A stretch of DNA of 15,502 nucleotides from positions 1 through 15,502 of the forward strand of contig JAZOLP010000126.1 of assembly GCA_045653225.1 (NCBI GenBank), read 5' to 3'. A model generated the notes under the pieces. It was not told the origin of the DNA. It saw only the letters and a program-made list of their open reading frames with translations, and did no database searches. The DNA comes from UBA1737 sp045653225 (lineage in GTDB: Bacteria; Bacillota_I; Bacilli_A; ML615J-28; CAG-313). A program made the position numbers and the translations under genes. Each line of letters starts with the position of its first letter. Position 1 is the stretch's first letter. Below are positions 7,391-15,119 of this stretch, one piece after another.

Positions 7391-9727
7391 ATGACTTTTG
7401 ATTTAACTTTAAATACACAAGTTAAATTACCTGTTGTTGTAGCTAAGAATTTTGCTCCAATTCCATCATCAGAAATTAGAGGTGAATTTACAAAAAGTGG
7501 AGATATTAAGTCTTTGAAAAAGGCTGAGTTATTTCAAAATTTTTGTGTTTTGATGTTACCACAAGTTAATGAAATTAAAGCTGATGTTGTAGATGGTTAT
7601 TATAATAGAGCTGTAATCGCGAAAATTATTCTTAATTCCGCTATTGCAAATTCAGTAAATCGTGTTAAATTTGAAATTGTCATGCGTTGTGATATTTTAG
7701 AATTAGATTATACAGCTGATTGTTTAATGGCAACAGTAGAATCTATCCCATCGGTTATAAGTAACAATGATGAAGGGTTAGCTACTATTTCTTTAATAAA
7801 AAAAGAAACTGTTGTTACTAAAGATTTATCACCTGAAGATCAACTATTAAATCAAAAAATTTCTCTTGTTTTAAATAGAACATTACCACTTGATGTTGTT
7901 AGTGATTCTTTAGCAAATATTGCTGTAACAAAAATTAGTGAAAGATTAAAATATTTATTTGAACTAGATGCAACTAAACGTTTATTAATGGTTTTAACTG
8001 ATTTAAGAGGGGCAAAATTTCATAATGAATTAGAAAGACGCATTGATGAAAGTGTTAGACGTAATATGTCTGAACAACAAAAAGAATATTATTTAAGAGA
8101 AAAAATGCGTGCTATTCAAGAAGAACTTGGAGATAAAGCTAAAAAAGATTCTGATGTTGAAAAATTAAGAGAACAAATCAAGAATGCTGGACTACCAAAA
8201 AGTATGGAAGAAAAAGCTTTAAATGAAGTAAATAGATTTGCTATGACTCCATCAACATCACCTGAATCTGGTATTATTAAAACATATTTAGACTTTGTTT
8301 TAAGTCTTCCATGGAGTTTATCTAGTGAAGATACAAATGATATTGCTCTTGCGAAACAAATTTTAGATGAAGATCATTATGAATTAGAGAAAGTAAAAGA
8401 ACGTATTTTAGAATATTTAGCGGTTAGACTTATGACAAAAGAGAACCCTCAAACAATTCTTTGTTTGGCAGGACCTCCAGGGGTTGGTAAGACTTCTCTT
8501 GCAAGAAGTGTTGCAAGAGCTTTAAATAAAAAGTTTATTAAACAATCATTAGGTGGTGTGCGAGACGAAGCTGAGATTAGAGGACATAGAAGAACTTATT
8601 TAGGAGCTCTTCCTGGTAGAATTCTTCAATCTATGGCTAAAGCAAAAACTAATAATCCTGTATTTTTATTAGATGAAATTGATAAAATGTCAAGTGATTA
8701 TAAAGGTGATCCAACATCTGCTATGTTAGAAGTTTTAGATACAGAACAAAATAGATATTTTAGTGATAACTATTTAGAAGAACCATTTGATTTATCTAAG
8801 TGTTTCTTTATCGCTACTGCTAACTATTTAGGAAATATTCCTGCTCCACTTAGAGATAGACTTGAAATTGTTGAATTATCTAGTTATACCGAATATGAAA
8901 AATTTGAAATTGCACGTCGTCATTTAATTGAAAAACAAATTAAATTAAATGGATTAGAAGTTGAAAATGTTGAAATTTCTGATCAAGCTATTTATTTTAT
9001 TATTCAAAAATACACAAGAGAAGCTGGTGTTCGTGAATTAGAAAGATTAATTGGTAAGATTGTAAGAAAGTCTGTTACTAAAATTTTAATTGATAAAAAC
9101 GAAAAAGTTATTGTAAATGTTGATAATTTAGAAGAGTTTTTAGGCAAGGTTAAATTCGAAAATAATGAAAACACTGGTAAAGATTTAGTTGGTGTTGTAA
9201 CTGGACTTGCATATACAGAATTCGGAGGAGACACTTTACAAATTGAAGTTGCTCATTATAAAGGTAATGGAAAAGTATTATTAACTGGTAAGCTTGGTGA
9301 AGTGATGAAAGAATCTGCTGAAACAGCTTTAAGTTATGTTAAAGCAAATGCTGAAACATTTAATATTGATTATAAATTATTTATCGAAAATGATTTGCAT
9401 ATTCATGTTCCTGAAGGTGCAACGCCTAAAGATGGCCCTTCTGCAGGTGTTACTATGGTTTGTGCAATAGTTTCATCGTTTACAAATTTACCTGTTCATC
9501 ATTTAACAGGTATGACTGGTGAAATTACATTAAGAGGTAGAGTTTTACCAATCGGAGGATTAAGAGAAAAAGCGATTGCTGCAAGCAGAGCTGGACTTAA
9601 ACGTATCTTAATACCTAAGGAAAACGTTAAAGATATTGAAGATATTCCAGAAAGTGTACGAAACAGTTTAGAAATTATTGCTATTGATGAAGCAATTGAA
9701 GCTGTTGAATATGTACTAGTAAAGTAA
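7391..9727 (+). CDS. lon: ATP-dependent protease Lon (LonA type)
   Basis: 778 aa, normal LonA length. ATG 7391 follows AAGGAG (7380-7385), 12 nt after the clpX stop, so the two are one transcript. The substrate-binding N-domain spans about 1-200, with a helical linker near 215-300 (YYLREKMRAIQEELGD). The AAA+ module has Walker A GPPGVGKTS (361-369) and Walker B VFLLDEIDKMS. The C-terminal serine protease domain has PKDGPSAGVTM with catalytic Ser684 and the partner Lys727 in GGLREKAIAA, 43 residues apart as in other Lon proteins. TGEITLRGRVLPIGG is intact. Lon is a cytoplasmic hexameric protease that removes misfolded and selected regulatory proteins. No membrane segments are seen, which excludes LonB. 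It is the last gene of the tig-clpX-lon unit; no convincing hairpin terminator follows before the secG promoter. Confidence 0.97.
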   Translation: MTFDLTLNTQVKLPVVVAKNFAPIPSSEIRGEFTKSGDIKSLKKAELFQNFCVLMLPQVNEIKADVVDGYYNRAVIAKIILNSAIANSVNRVKFEIVMRCDILELDYTADCLMATVESIPSVISNNDEGLATISLIKKETVVTKDLSPEDQLLNQKISLVLNRTLPLDVVSDSLANIAVTKISERLKYLFELDATKRLLMVLTDLRGAKFHNELERRIDESVRRNMSEQQKEYYLREKMRAIQEELGDKAKKDSDVEKLREQIKNAGLPKSMEEKALNEVNRFAMTPSTSPESGIIKTYLDFVLSLPWSLSSEDTNDIALAKQILDEDHYELEKVKERILEYLAVRLMTKENPQTILCLAGPPGVGKTSLARSVARALNKKFIKQSLGGVRDEAEIRGHRRTYLGALPGRILQSMAKAKTNNPVFLLDEIDKMSSDYKGDPTSAMLEVLDTEQNRYFSDNYLEEPFDLSKCFFIATANYLGNIPAPLRDRLEIVELSSYTEYEKFEIARRHLIEKQIKLNGLEVENVEISDQAIYFIIQKYTREAGVRELERLIGKIVRKSVTKILIDKNEKVIVNVDNLEEFLGKVKFENNENTGKDLVGVVTGLAYTEFGGDTLQIEVAHYKGNGKVLLTGKLGEVMKESAETALSYVKANAETFNIDYKLFIENDLHIHVPEGATPKDGPSAGVTMVCAIVSSFTNLPVHHLTGMTGEITLRGRVLPIGGLREKAIAASRAGLKRILIPKENVKDIEDIPESVRNSLEIIAIDEAIEAVEYVLVK

Positions 9728-9740
9728 TTTAGCAATATCT

Positions 9741-9769
9741 TTGCAAAAACATAATAAATATGCTATAAT
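9741..9769 (+). promoter_or_regulatory. Extended -10 promoter of secG
   Basis: -35 TTGCAA (9741-9746), a 17-bp spacer, the extended TGC (9761-9763), then a perfect -10 TATAAT (9764-9769). The expected start near 9776 gives a leader of about 40 nt ending in AGGAGG (9805-9810). It lies 14 nt after the lon stop. Confidence 0.8.
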
Positions 9770-9816
9770 AAGTATGTTATATGTAGTAATAAATTTTATT
9801 TTATAGGAGGCCACTT

Positions 9817-10056
9817 ATGGGTGCATTAGTATGGTACGATTGGATTCTTTTAATAGTTTCTATAGCATTAATTTTAATCATCGTTTTACAAAATTCTAAA
9901 GATGATGTTAATAATGCATTTTCTGGAGAAAAATCAGATTTATTCGCTAACCAAAAAGCTAGAGGACCAGAAAAAATTATCAATAGATTAACTGCTGGTT
10001 TATCAATTGCTTTCTTTATTTTAGCGTTCTTAGTATCTGTTTTACCACGTTTTTAA
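9817..10056 (+). CDS. secG: Preprotein translocase subunit SecG
   Basis: 79 aa, typical for SecG. There are two hydrophobic helices, about residues 9-27 and 54-76. The loop between them holds the family pattern: VLQNSKDDVNNAFSGEK, then SDLFANQKARGPEKIINRLT. SecG is the small non-essential subunit of the SecYEG channel in the cytoplasmic membrane and stimulates SecA-driven export. ATG 9817 follows AGGAGG with a 6-nt gap. The gene has its own extended -10 promoter and is followed 13 nt later by an intrinsic terminator. It sits directly upstream of rnr and smpB, the usual Firmicute order. Confidence 0.93.
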   Translation: MGALVWYDWILLIVSIALILIIVLQNSKDDVNNAFSGEKSDLFANQKARGPEKIINRLTAGLSIAFFILAFLVSVLPRF

Positions 10057-10069
10057 TTAAAAGAATGTA

Positions 10070-10099
10070 AAAGGGCTTAATTTTTTAAGCTCTTTTTTT
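10070..10099 (+). terminator. Intrinsic terminator or attenuator between secG and rnr
   Basis: Stem AAAGGGCTTAA (10070-10080) pairs with TTAAGCTCTTT (10085-10095) around a TTTT loop, with one G-T pair, and a T-run reaches 10099. Only 29 nt remain before the rnr start codon and they hold no -35/-10 pair. Downstream expression therefore probably depends on read-through. Confidence 0.8.
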
Positions 10100-10128
10100 A
10101 GCAAAAAATTGTAGAAAGGAGGATTATC

Positions 10129-12282
10129 ATGAAAGAAAAATTATTAGAGATCTTTTTAAATGATTTTACTAAACCATTAGATATAGATGAATTATTTGAA
10201 ATGTTAGGCTTAGAATCAGGAGCTGATTTTACTAAACTTGCGAAATGTCTTAATGAGTTAGAAGATGAATTTATTATTATTCATAATCATAAAGGCCTTT
10301 TTGCTCCAATGTCTTTTTATAATTTAAGTGTTGGAATATTAGATGTAAAAGATGGTGGCTATGGTTTTGTTGATACTCTTGATGGTGGCGTATTTGTTAA
10401 AGCAACTAACCTAAAAGGTGCAATTACATATGATACTGTAATGATAAAAGAGTTTACAGATGATCAAGGTCGTAAAGAAGGTATTGTAGAAAGAATTATA
10501 AAAAGAGGAAACGAATTCTTTTATGGTGAACTTCTATTTTACAAAGGAAAATATTTTGTATATAGTGTAGATAGTAAAATTAAATTGACTATTTTCATAA
10601 ACAAAAATGATTTGTTAAAAGCAAGACCTCATCAAATGGTAAAAGTTAAGGTTAATAAATATTTTCCAAATAATACAGCAGATGGTGAAGTAGTAAAAAT
10701 TCTTGGAAATAATAAAGATGCAGGTATGGATATTACTGCACTTGTATTAACTGCTGGAATAAAGACTGAATTTAGTGAAGAAGTTCTTTTAGAACTTGAA
10801 GAGATTCCTGAAAAAATTTGTAAATCAGATTATCCTAATAGGAAAGATTTAACTGATAAAATTATCATCACAATTGATGGAGCTGACGCAAAAGACTTAG
10901 ATGATGCTATAAGAGTTGAAAAATTAACAAATGGCAATTTTTTATTAGGAGTGTATATTGCTGATGTTTCAAATTATGTTAAAGAAGGCACTTTTTTAGA
11001 TTTAGAGGCATTTGAAAGAGGTACTAGTGTATATTTACCTGATAGAGTTATTCCTATGCTTCATAAAAAATTATCAAATGGAATTTGTTCGCTAAATGAA
11101 GGTGTTGATCGTCTTGTTATGGGATGTGAAATGGAAATTGATAATTTAGGAAATATTGTAAATAGTGAAATTTTTGAAGGTATTATCAATTCTAAACATC
11201 GTATGACATATGATGATGTAAATAAAATTATTAAAAATAATCAAGAATTATTAGATAAATATAACGATATTTATGAAATGATTATTAATGCTAACAATCT
11301 TTCTAAAATATTAAATGAAAAAAGAAGTGCTCGTGGTGCATTTATGTTTGAAACACCTGAGGCAAAAATAATTTTAAATGATAATGGAAATGTTGTTGAT
11401 ATTGTTCTTAGACAAAGGTTTGACGCTGAATGTTTAATAGAAGAATTCATGCTTGCGGCTAATGAATGTGTAGCCGAAACTATGACTTGGCTTGATGTTC
11501 CTTTTATATATCGTGTTCATGAAGAACCAGCCGATGAGAAAATAACAAAACTTATGATGATGGTTAATAATTTTGGGTATGATTATAAGTTGAAAGGACA
11601 AAAATCTATTTCTCGCGTTCTTCAAAAAATATTAAAAGATCATGATTTGAATGCAGAGGGGTTATCACAAGAAGATATTACTCGCCGTGGTATTGTAAAT
11701 AAGGCTTTAATTAGAACTATGGCTAAAGCAAAATATCAAGAAACAAATATCGGCCATTTTGGTTTAGGTTCTAAATGTTATACTCATTTTACCTCACCAA
11801 TTAGACGTTATCCAGATTTACTTGTACATAGATTAATTAAAGAATTTATGTTTAATGAATCATTTGTTGAAGTTAATGATAAAATCGGCTTTTACAATAA
11901 TAAGGTAAATGCAGCTGGTGTTAATTCATCTAAAACAGAAAGAATAGCTGAGAAATTAGAAAGAGATTGTATTGATTATAAAAAATGTGAATACATGGAA
12001 AGATTTTATGGGGACAAGTTTGTAGGCACTATTTCATCAATTATGAATTTTGGAGCATTTATTACATTAGATAACACTGTAGAAGGATTGTGTAGATTCC
12101 AAGATATGCATGATGATTATTATGTTTATGATGAAAATAGAATGTGTTTTGTAGGTAATAAATTTAAAATCACATACTCTTTAGGTGATAGAGTTATTGT
12201 AAGAGTTATGGATGCATGTAAAGAAACTAGAGAAGTTAATTTTAGAATTTTAGGAAAGGAGATCAATCGTGGTAACAAATAA
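10129..12282 (+). CDS. rnr: Ribonuclease R, 3'-5' exoribonuclease
   Basis: 717 aa. Domains in order: an N-terminal winged helix (about 1-62, ending HKGLFAP), cold-shock/OB-type RNA-binding domains (about 65-220), the RNB catalytic domain, and an S1 domain (from about 628, GTISSIMNFGAFITL at 633-647). The catalytic metal-binding acidic cluster is in TIDGADAKDLDDA, with Asp250, Asp256, Asp258 and Asp259. HFTSPIRRYPDLLVHR is also typical. The enzyme degrades structured RNA processively and helps clear mRNA from ribosomes rescued by tmRNA-SmpB. Compared with many RNase R proteins the Lys-rich C-terminal tail is missing; the protein ends soon after the S1 domain (EINRGNK). ATG 10129 follows a strong AAAGGAGG (10115-10122). 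Its end overlaps smpB by 14 nt. No promoter is visible between the terminator at 10070-10099 and the start. Confidence 0.96.
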   Translation: MKEKLLEIFLNDFTKPLDIDELFEMLGLESGADFTKLAKCLNELEDEFIIIHNHKGLFAPMSFYNLSVGILDVKDGGYGFVDTLDGGVFVKATNLKGAITYDTVMIKEFTDDQGRKEGIVERIIKRGNEFFYGELLFYKGKYFVYSVDSKIKLTIFINKNDLLKARPHQMVKVKVNKYFPNNTADGEVVKILGNNKDAGMDITALVLTAGIKTEFSEEVLLELEEIPEKICKSDYPNRKDLTDKIIITIDGADAKDLDDAIRVEKLTNGNFLLGVYIADVSNYVKEGTFLDLEAFERGTSVYLPDRVIPMLHKKLSNGICSLNEGVDRLVMGCEMEIDNLGNIVNSEIFEGIINSKHRMTYDDVNKIIKNNQELLDKYNDIYEMIINANNLSKILNEKRSARGAFMFETPEAKIILNDNGNVVDIVLRQRFDAECLIEEFMLAANECVAETMTWLDVPFIYRVHEEPADEKITKLMMMVNNFGYDYKLKGQKSISRVLQKILKDHDLNAEGLSQEDITRRGIVNKALIRTMAKAKYQETNIGHFGLGSKCYTHFTSPIRRYPDLLVHRLIKEFMFNESFVEVNDKIGFYNNKVNAAGVNSSKTERIAEKLERDCIDYKKCEYMERFYGDKFVGTISSIMNFGAFITLDNTVEGLCRFQDMHDDYYVYDENRMCFVGNKFKITYSLGDRVIVRVMDACKETREVNFRILGKEINRGNK
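12255..12261 (+). promoter_or_regulatory. Ribosome-binding site fixing the smpB GTG start
   Basis: AAAGGAG inside the 3' end of rnr, 7 nt before GTG 12269. It supports a GTG start overlapping the rnr stop and coupled translation. Confidence 0.8.
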
Positions 12283-12733
12283 AAGTGAAAAAATTGTTTG
12301 TCAAAATAAAAAGGCTTATCATGAATATTATATTTCAGATGAAATTGAAGCAGGTATTGTACTTGTAGGAACTGAAATAAAATCACTTAGAAATGGTAAA
12401 GCATCGCTTCAAGATTGTTATTGTGAAATTGTTAATGGCGAAATGTTTTTAAAGGGTCTCCATATTTCTAAATATGAGATGGGGAATATATTTAATCATG
12501 ATCCTGATAGATTGAAAAAATTATTGTTAAACAAAATTGAAATTGTAAGAATGAATACAAAAAAAGCTAAAGAGGGTTATACTATTATTCCTTTGAAAGT
12601 TATAATAAAAAATGGTCTTGCAAAAGTAGTAATAGGTCTTGCAAAAGGTAAGAAACTTTATGACAAACGAGAAGATTTAAAGAAAAATGATCAATTAAGA
12701 TACATTGAAAAGTCTTCAAAACAGGGGTATTAA
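12269..12733 (+). CDS. smpB: SsrA-binding protein SmpB
   Basis: 154 aa from a GTG start. Family signatures run the full length: NKKAYHEYYI near the N-terminus, EAGIVLVGTEIKSLRNG, NGEMFLKGLHISKYEMGNI, FNHDPDRLKKLLL, GYTIIPLKV, and the C-terminal GLAKGKKLYDKREDLKK. SmpB folds into a beta barrel that binds tmRNA (SsrA). Its basic C-terminal tail enters the empty mRNA channel of stalled ribosomes so that trans-translation can tag the stuck protein. The tags are mainly read by ClpXP, and clpX lies about 5 kb upstream here. The start lies 14 nt inside the end of rnr. RNase R is a known partner of the SmpB-tmRNA complex, so the arrangement fits joint function. No tmRNA gene is in the window. Confidence 0.96.
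   Translation: MVTNKSEKIVCQNKKAYHEYYISDEIEAGIVLVGTEIKSLRNGKASLQDCYCEIVNGEMFLKGLHISKYEMGNIFNHDPDRLKKLLLNKIEIVRMNTKKAKEGYTIIPLKVIIKNGLAKVVIGLAKGKKLYDKREDLKKNDQLRYIEKSSKQGY
12723..12727 (+). promoter_or_regulatory. Ribosome-binding site fixing the start of the TPR/Sel1 gene
   Basis: AGGGG overlapping the last codons of smpB, 7 nt before ATG 12735. It favours ATG 12735 over the in-frame TTG at 12705, which has no such site. Confidence 0.6.
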
Positions 12734-12734
12734 G

Positions 12735-14696
12735 ATGAAAAATGTAGAAAATATTGAAGCAATAAAGTTAATGCAGGAAAATAAGTTTGATGAAGCATAC
12801 GAAGCATATACAAAACTTATTAATAAAAATCCTAATAATTATGAAGCTATTTATTTCAGAGCAATTATTGATTTTGGACATTTAAAAAAATATTTTGAAA
12901 AAACTTTAGAAGATTTAACTTTTTTAGCATTAAGAAAAAATCCTTATCAAGTTCCAAGTATCCAGTTAGTTACTGTTATGTATGATATGAATGATAATTA
13001 TGATAAAACAATTTTCTATGGTACAAAGGCATTAGAATTAATAGATAAAAACAATAATTCACCTGTTGATTTGAAAGTTGATATTTATTATGCTTTAGCA
13101 AGATCATATTTTAATAAATATGGTTCATCTGATTTAACAAAAGCTTTAATTTATATCGAACATTGTTTTGATGAATTAAAAGAAGAAGCTGATTTAGAAT
13201 ATTATTTATTAAAATTAGATATTTTAATAGCTATGAAAAAATTTGATGAAGCTAAGAAAATAATTCAAAAAGCACAATCTAATTTTGGGAATGCAGGAGA
13301 TTTATATTATTCTAAAGAAAAAGTATCATACGCAATAGCATTAGATAAGATAACTAAGAATGATGATTCTTATGTTGATGATTTAGAAGATGCTCTTAAA
13401 TATTTAGAAATTTTTGAAAAATATTCAAATAATAAATTTGCGATAACATTAACTAGAGTTGAAATTTTTACGGCTTTAAAAAAATATGATGATGCTATTA
13501 AACAATTAGATTCTTTAATTAATGATGAAAATATAGTAAATATAATGATAGAAAAGATTAAAGTTTACGAAACATCTGGAAATTTAGATGCTGCAATAAA
13601 ATTATGTGAAGATTATTTAGAAAATAATGATGCATGGCAAATAAAATATTCATTAGGTTATTTACTTTATAATAGATATGATGATTTGAAAACAATAAAA
13701 CAATGTTTATCTTTACAATATGATGCTTATAAAGATGCTAAAGAATCTTTTATCCTATACGAAATTTGTATATTAAATAATAAATTATTTAATTATGAAG
13801 AAAATTATAAACTTTTAAAAGAACATTATAAAAATGGAATTCCTGAAAATGATGGTAAAGGTGCTTATTTGCTTGCGGTAATGGCTCAAAGCATTGGTAA
13901 AAGTTATGATGAACAAGTAGAATATTATCATGAATCTTTTGTTAGAAATTATATTGATGAAATTGAATATTTAGATGAAATTTACGGATTAGTAAGTGAT
14001 CCTTCTAAATACACTAAACAAATATTAAAATATCAGAAATCACCAATTGACACTTTAGATCCTTGGTCTAAAAGAAAAATGGGAATTAGATATTTATATG
14101 GTGAAAATGGATATAAACAAGATATTGTTAAAGCTACAAAGTACCTTGATTTAGCGTATCAAGAATTAGATGATAAATCATGTATGTGTGCTACGATGGG
14201 TAAATTTTACGAATTCAAAAAAGAATTTAATAATGCTTTTGAGTTTTATAATAAAGCTTTTTACATCTATCAAAAAGATTTAAGAAATCCTTGTAATTGT
14301 TCTATTGGATATTTAGCACATTGTTTTACCTTAGGAATTGGAGTAGAAAAAAATTTAGACAAAGCTAAATCATTAATATTAGAGGGTATATCTAAAATGG
14401 GTAAGAATTCATCTAATAGTGTAATTTATTTGTATGGTTATTTTGCAATGTTAATGTATGAAGGGTTTGATTTGAATTATGCAAAAGAATTGCTTTTATC
14501 AACTCATACTTTTGATCGTTATGAAATTTCAAGATTAATCATGATAAAACAAATTAATAAAAAACTAAATGTTGTAGATAAATCTATTGATATGAAAATT
14601 AAAGAATGTCTTAAATTTATTTCAAAAGAAGGTAAGAAATATTATAAAGAAAATATTAATAAAGATTTATCGTACCCATTTTTAAAAGATTTTTAA
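12735..14696 (+). CDS. TPR/Sel1-repeat protein of unknown function
   Basis: 653 aa from ATG 12735, 1 nt after the smpB stop. There is no signal peptide or membrane segment, so the protein is probably cytoplasmic. The first two thirds are helical hairpins with TPR spacing (NKFDEAYEAYTKLINKNPNN at about 15-34, KKYDDAIKQLDSLI, GNLDAAIKLCEDYLENN). The C-terminal third holds three Sel1-like units, near residues 447-480 (MGIRYLYGENGYKQDIVKA), 521-555 (GYLAHCFTLGIGVEKNLDKA) and 565-595 (YLYGYFAMLMYEGFDLNYA). Such solenoids bind proteins or peptides and act as scaffolds; the partner cannot be read from the sequence. Its tight coupling to rnr-smpB suggests co-expression with ribosome rescue and RNA decay, but a shared function is only a guess. 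It is Asp/Lys/Tyr-rich and AT-rich like its neighbours. Transcription ends at the hairpin at 14701-14727. Confidence 0.85.
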   Translation: MKNVENIEAIKLMQENKFDEAYEAYTKLINKNPNNYEAIYFRAIIDFGHLKKYFEKTLEDLTFLALRKNPYQVPSIQLVTVMYDMNDNYDKTIFYGTKALELIDKNNNSPVDLKVDIYYALARSYFNKYGSSDLTKALIYIEHCFDELKEEADLEYYLLKLDILIAMKKFDEAKKIIQKAQSNFGNAGDLYYSKEKVSYAIALDKITKNDDSYVDDLEDALKYLEIFEKYSNNKFAITLTRVEIFTALKKYDDAIKQLDSLINDENIVNIMIEKIKVYETSGNLDAAIKLCEDYLENNDAWQIKYSLGYLLYNRYDDLKTIKQCLSLQYDAYKDAKESFILYEICILNNKLFNYEENYKLLKEHYKNGIPENDGKGAYLLAVMAQSIGKSYDEQVEYYHESFVRNYIDEIEYLDEIYGLVSDPSKYTKQILKYQKSPIDTLDPWSKRKMGIRYLYGENGYKQDIVKATKYLDLAYQELDDKSCMCATMGKFYEFKKEFNNAFEFYNKAFYIYQKDLRNPCNCSIGYLAHCFTLGIGVEKNLDKAKSLILEGISKMGKNSSNSVIYLYGYFAMLMYEGFDLNYAKELLLSTHTFDRYEISRLIMIKQINKKLNVVDKSIDMKIKECLKFISKEGKKYYKENINKDLSYPFLKDF

Positions 14697-14700
14697 AATA

Positions 14701-14735
14701 AACATCCATACTTTCTGTATGGATGTTCTCTATTT
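14701..14735. terminator. Bidirectional hairpin terminator between convergent genes
   Basis: A perfect 11-bp stem, 14701-14711 with 14717-14727 (AACATCCATAC / GTATGGATGTT), and a 5-nt loop. On the plus strand a T-rich tail (CTCTATTTTT) follows. On the minus strand the tail reads TATTTTAAAA. It can close both the TPR gene (stop 14696) and the minus-strand gene (stop at 14736). Confidence 0.75.
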
Positions 14736-15008
14736 TTAATTAATTTTTTTAGATAAGATTCTTTTAAGATCTTCAACATCTTTAACTAATTGATTATATT
14801 GTTCATTAGTAGGAGTTGCTGTTCCTTGAGCACTATATGTAAGCATTATTTGTCCAACTTGTTCAAACCAGTTTCCTAAGGAGTTTAGTTCAGTAATTGG
14901 AATTGATAAAGAGATGAAATAACCTATTAATGTTGCGGAAATTATAAATTCTAATGGTGATAAATTAGATATAATATTTGATAATTTAGAATAATAGTTT
15001 TCGTTCAT
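14736..15008 (-). CDS. Small membrane-associated protein of unknown function
   Basis: 90 aa, the only minus-strand gene. The N-terminus (MNENYYSKLSNIISNLS) is short and polar. It is followed by a likely membrane helix at about 18-36 (PLEFIISATLIGYFISLSI), a mixed segment with LGNWFEQVGQIMLTYSAQG, and a charged C-terminal helix (about 68-90) rich in Lys, Asp and Leu that could form a coiled coil. I do not recognise a named family; it recalls short conserved Firmicute proteins with an EF-ATLIG / NSLGNW-EQVGQ layout, from memory only. No Shine-Dalgarno precedes the ATG: the upstream bases are only A and T, with a TATAAT (15014-15019) ending 5 nt before the start. It may be leaderless or weakly expressed. 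It is convergent with the TPR gene and divergent from the DUF1963-type gene. Confidence 0.65.
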   Translation of the reverse strand: MNENYYSKLSNIISNLSPLEFIISATLIGYFISLSIPITELNSLGNWFEQVGQIMLTYSAQGTATPTNEQYNQLVKDVEDLKRILSKKIN

Positions 15009-15041
15009 ATTAAATTATATTATTATTATCTGAGATTAATG

Positions 15042-15084
15042 ATTATTTTAATAATGTCATTATTTGACTTATTGTTAAAATAAT
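15042..15084. promoter_or_regulatory. Nested palindromes in the divergent spacer (possible operator)
   Basis: The inner palindrome has 7-bp arms around one base, AATAATG (15050-15056) and CATTATT (15058-15064), and touches the -35 of the plus-strand promoter. The outer perfect 10-bp repeat is ATTATTTTAA (15042-15051) and TTAAAATAAT (15075-15084). The AT-rich background makes chance repeats more likely, so the operator role is tentative. Confidence 0.4.
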
Positions 15085-15092
15085 GGTAAAAT
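15064..15092 (+). promoter_or_regulatory. Promoter of the DUF1963-type gene
   Basis: -35 TTGACT (15064-15069), a 17-bp spacer, the extended TGG (15084-15086), and -10 TAAAAT (15087-15092). The expected start near 15099 leaves a leader of about 21 nt with GGGAG at 15107-15111. Confidence 0.8.
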
Positions 15093-15119
15093 ATTTGTAT
15101 AAAAAAGGGAGTGTATTAT

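Noticed and set aside
9728..9763. Possible terminator after lon
   Set aside because: Only a 4-bp GCAA/TTGC stem with no T-run; not enough to call.
12126..12386. Open frame on the minus strand opposite rnr/smpB, and similar antisense frames at 9004-9234, 9499-9735, 9801-9983 and 11434-11625
   Set aside because: Low-complexity Phe/Leu/Ser-rich shadows of strongly conserved genes on the plus strand, without ribosome-binding sites.
12614..12647. Direct repeat of GGTCTTGCAAAAG in smpB
   Set aside because: The two copies encode conserved SmpB residues (GLAK and GLAKG) 7 codons apart; explained by coding sequence.
12705..12734. TTG at 12705 as the start of the TPR/Sel1 protein
   Set aside because: No Shine-Dalgarno precedes it and it would overlap smpB by 29 nt; ATG 12735 has AGGGG at a 7-nt gap.
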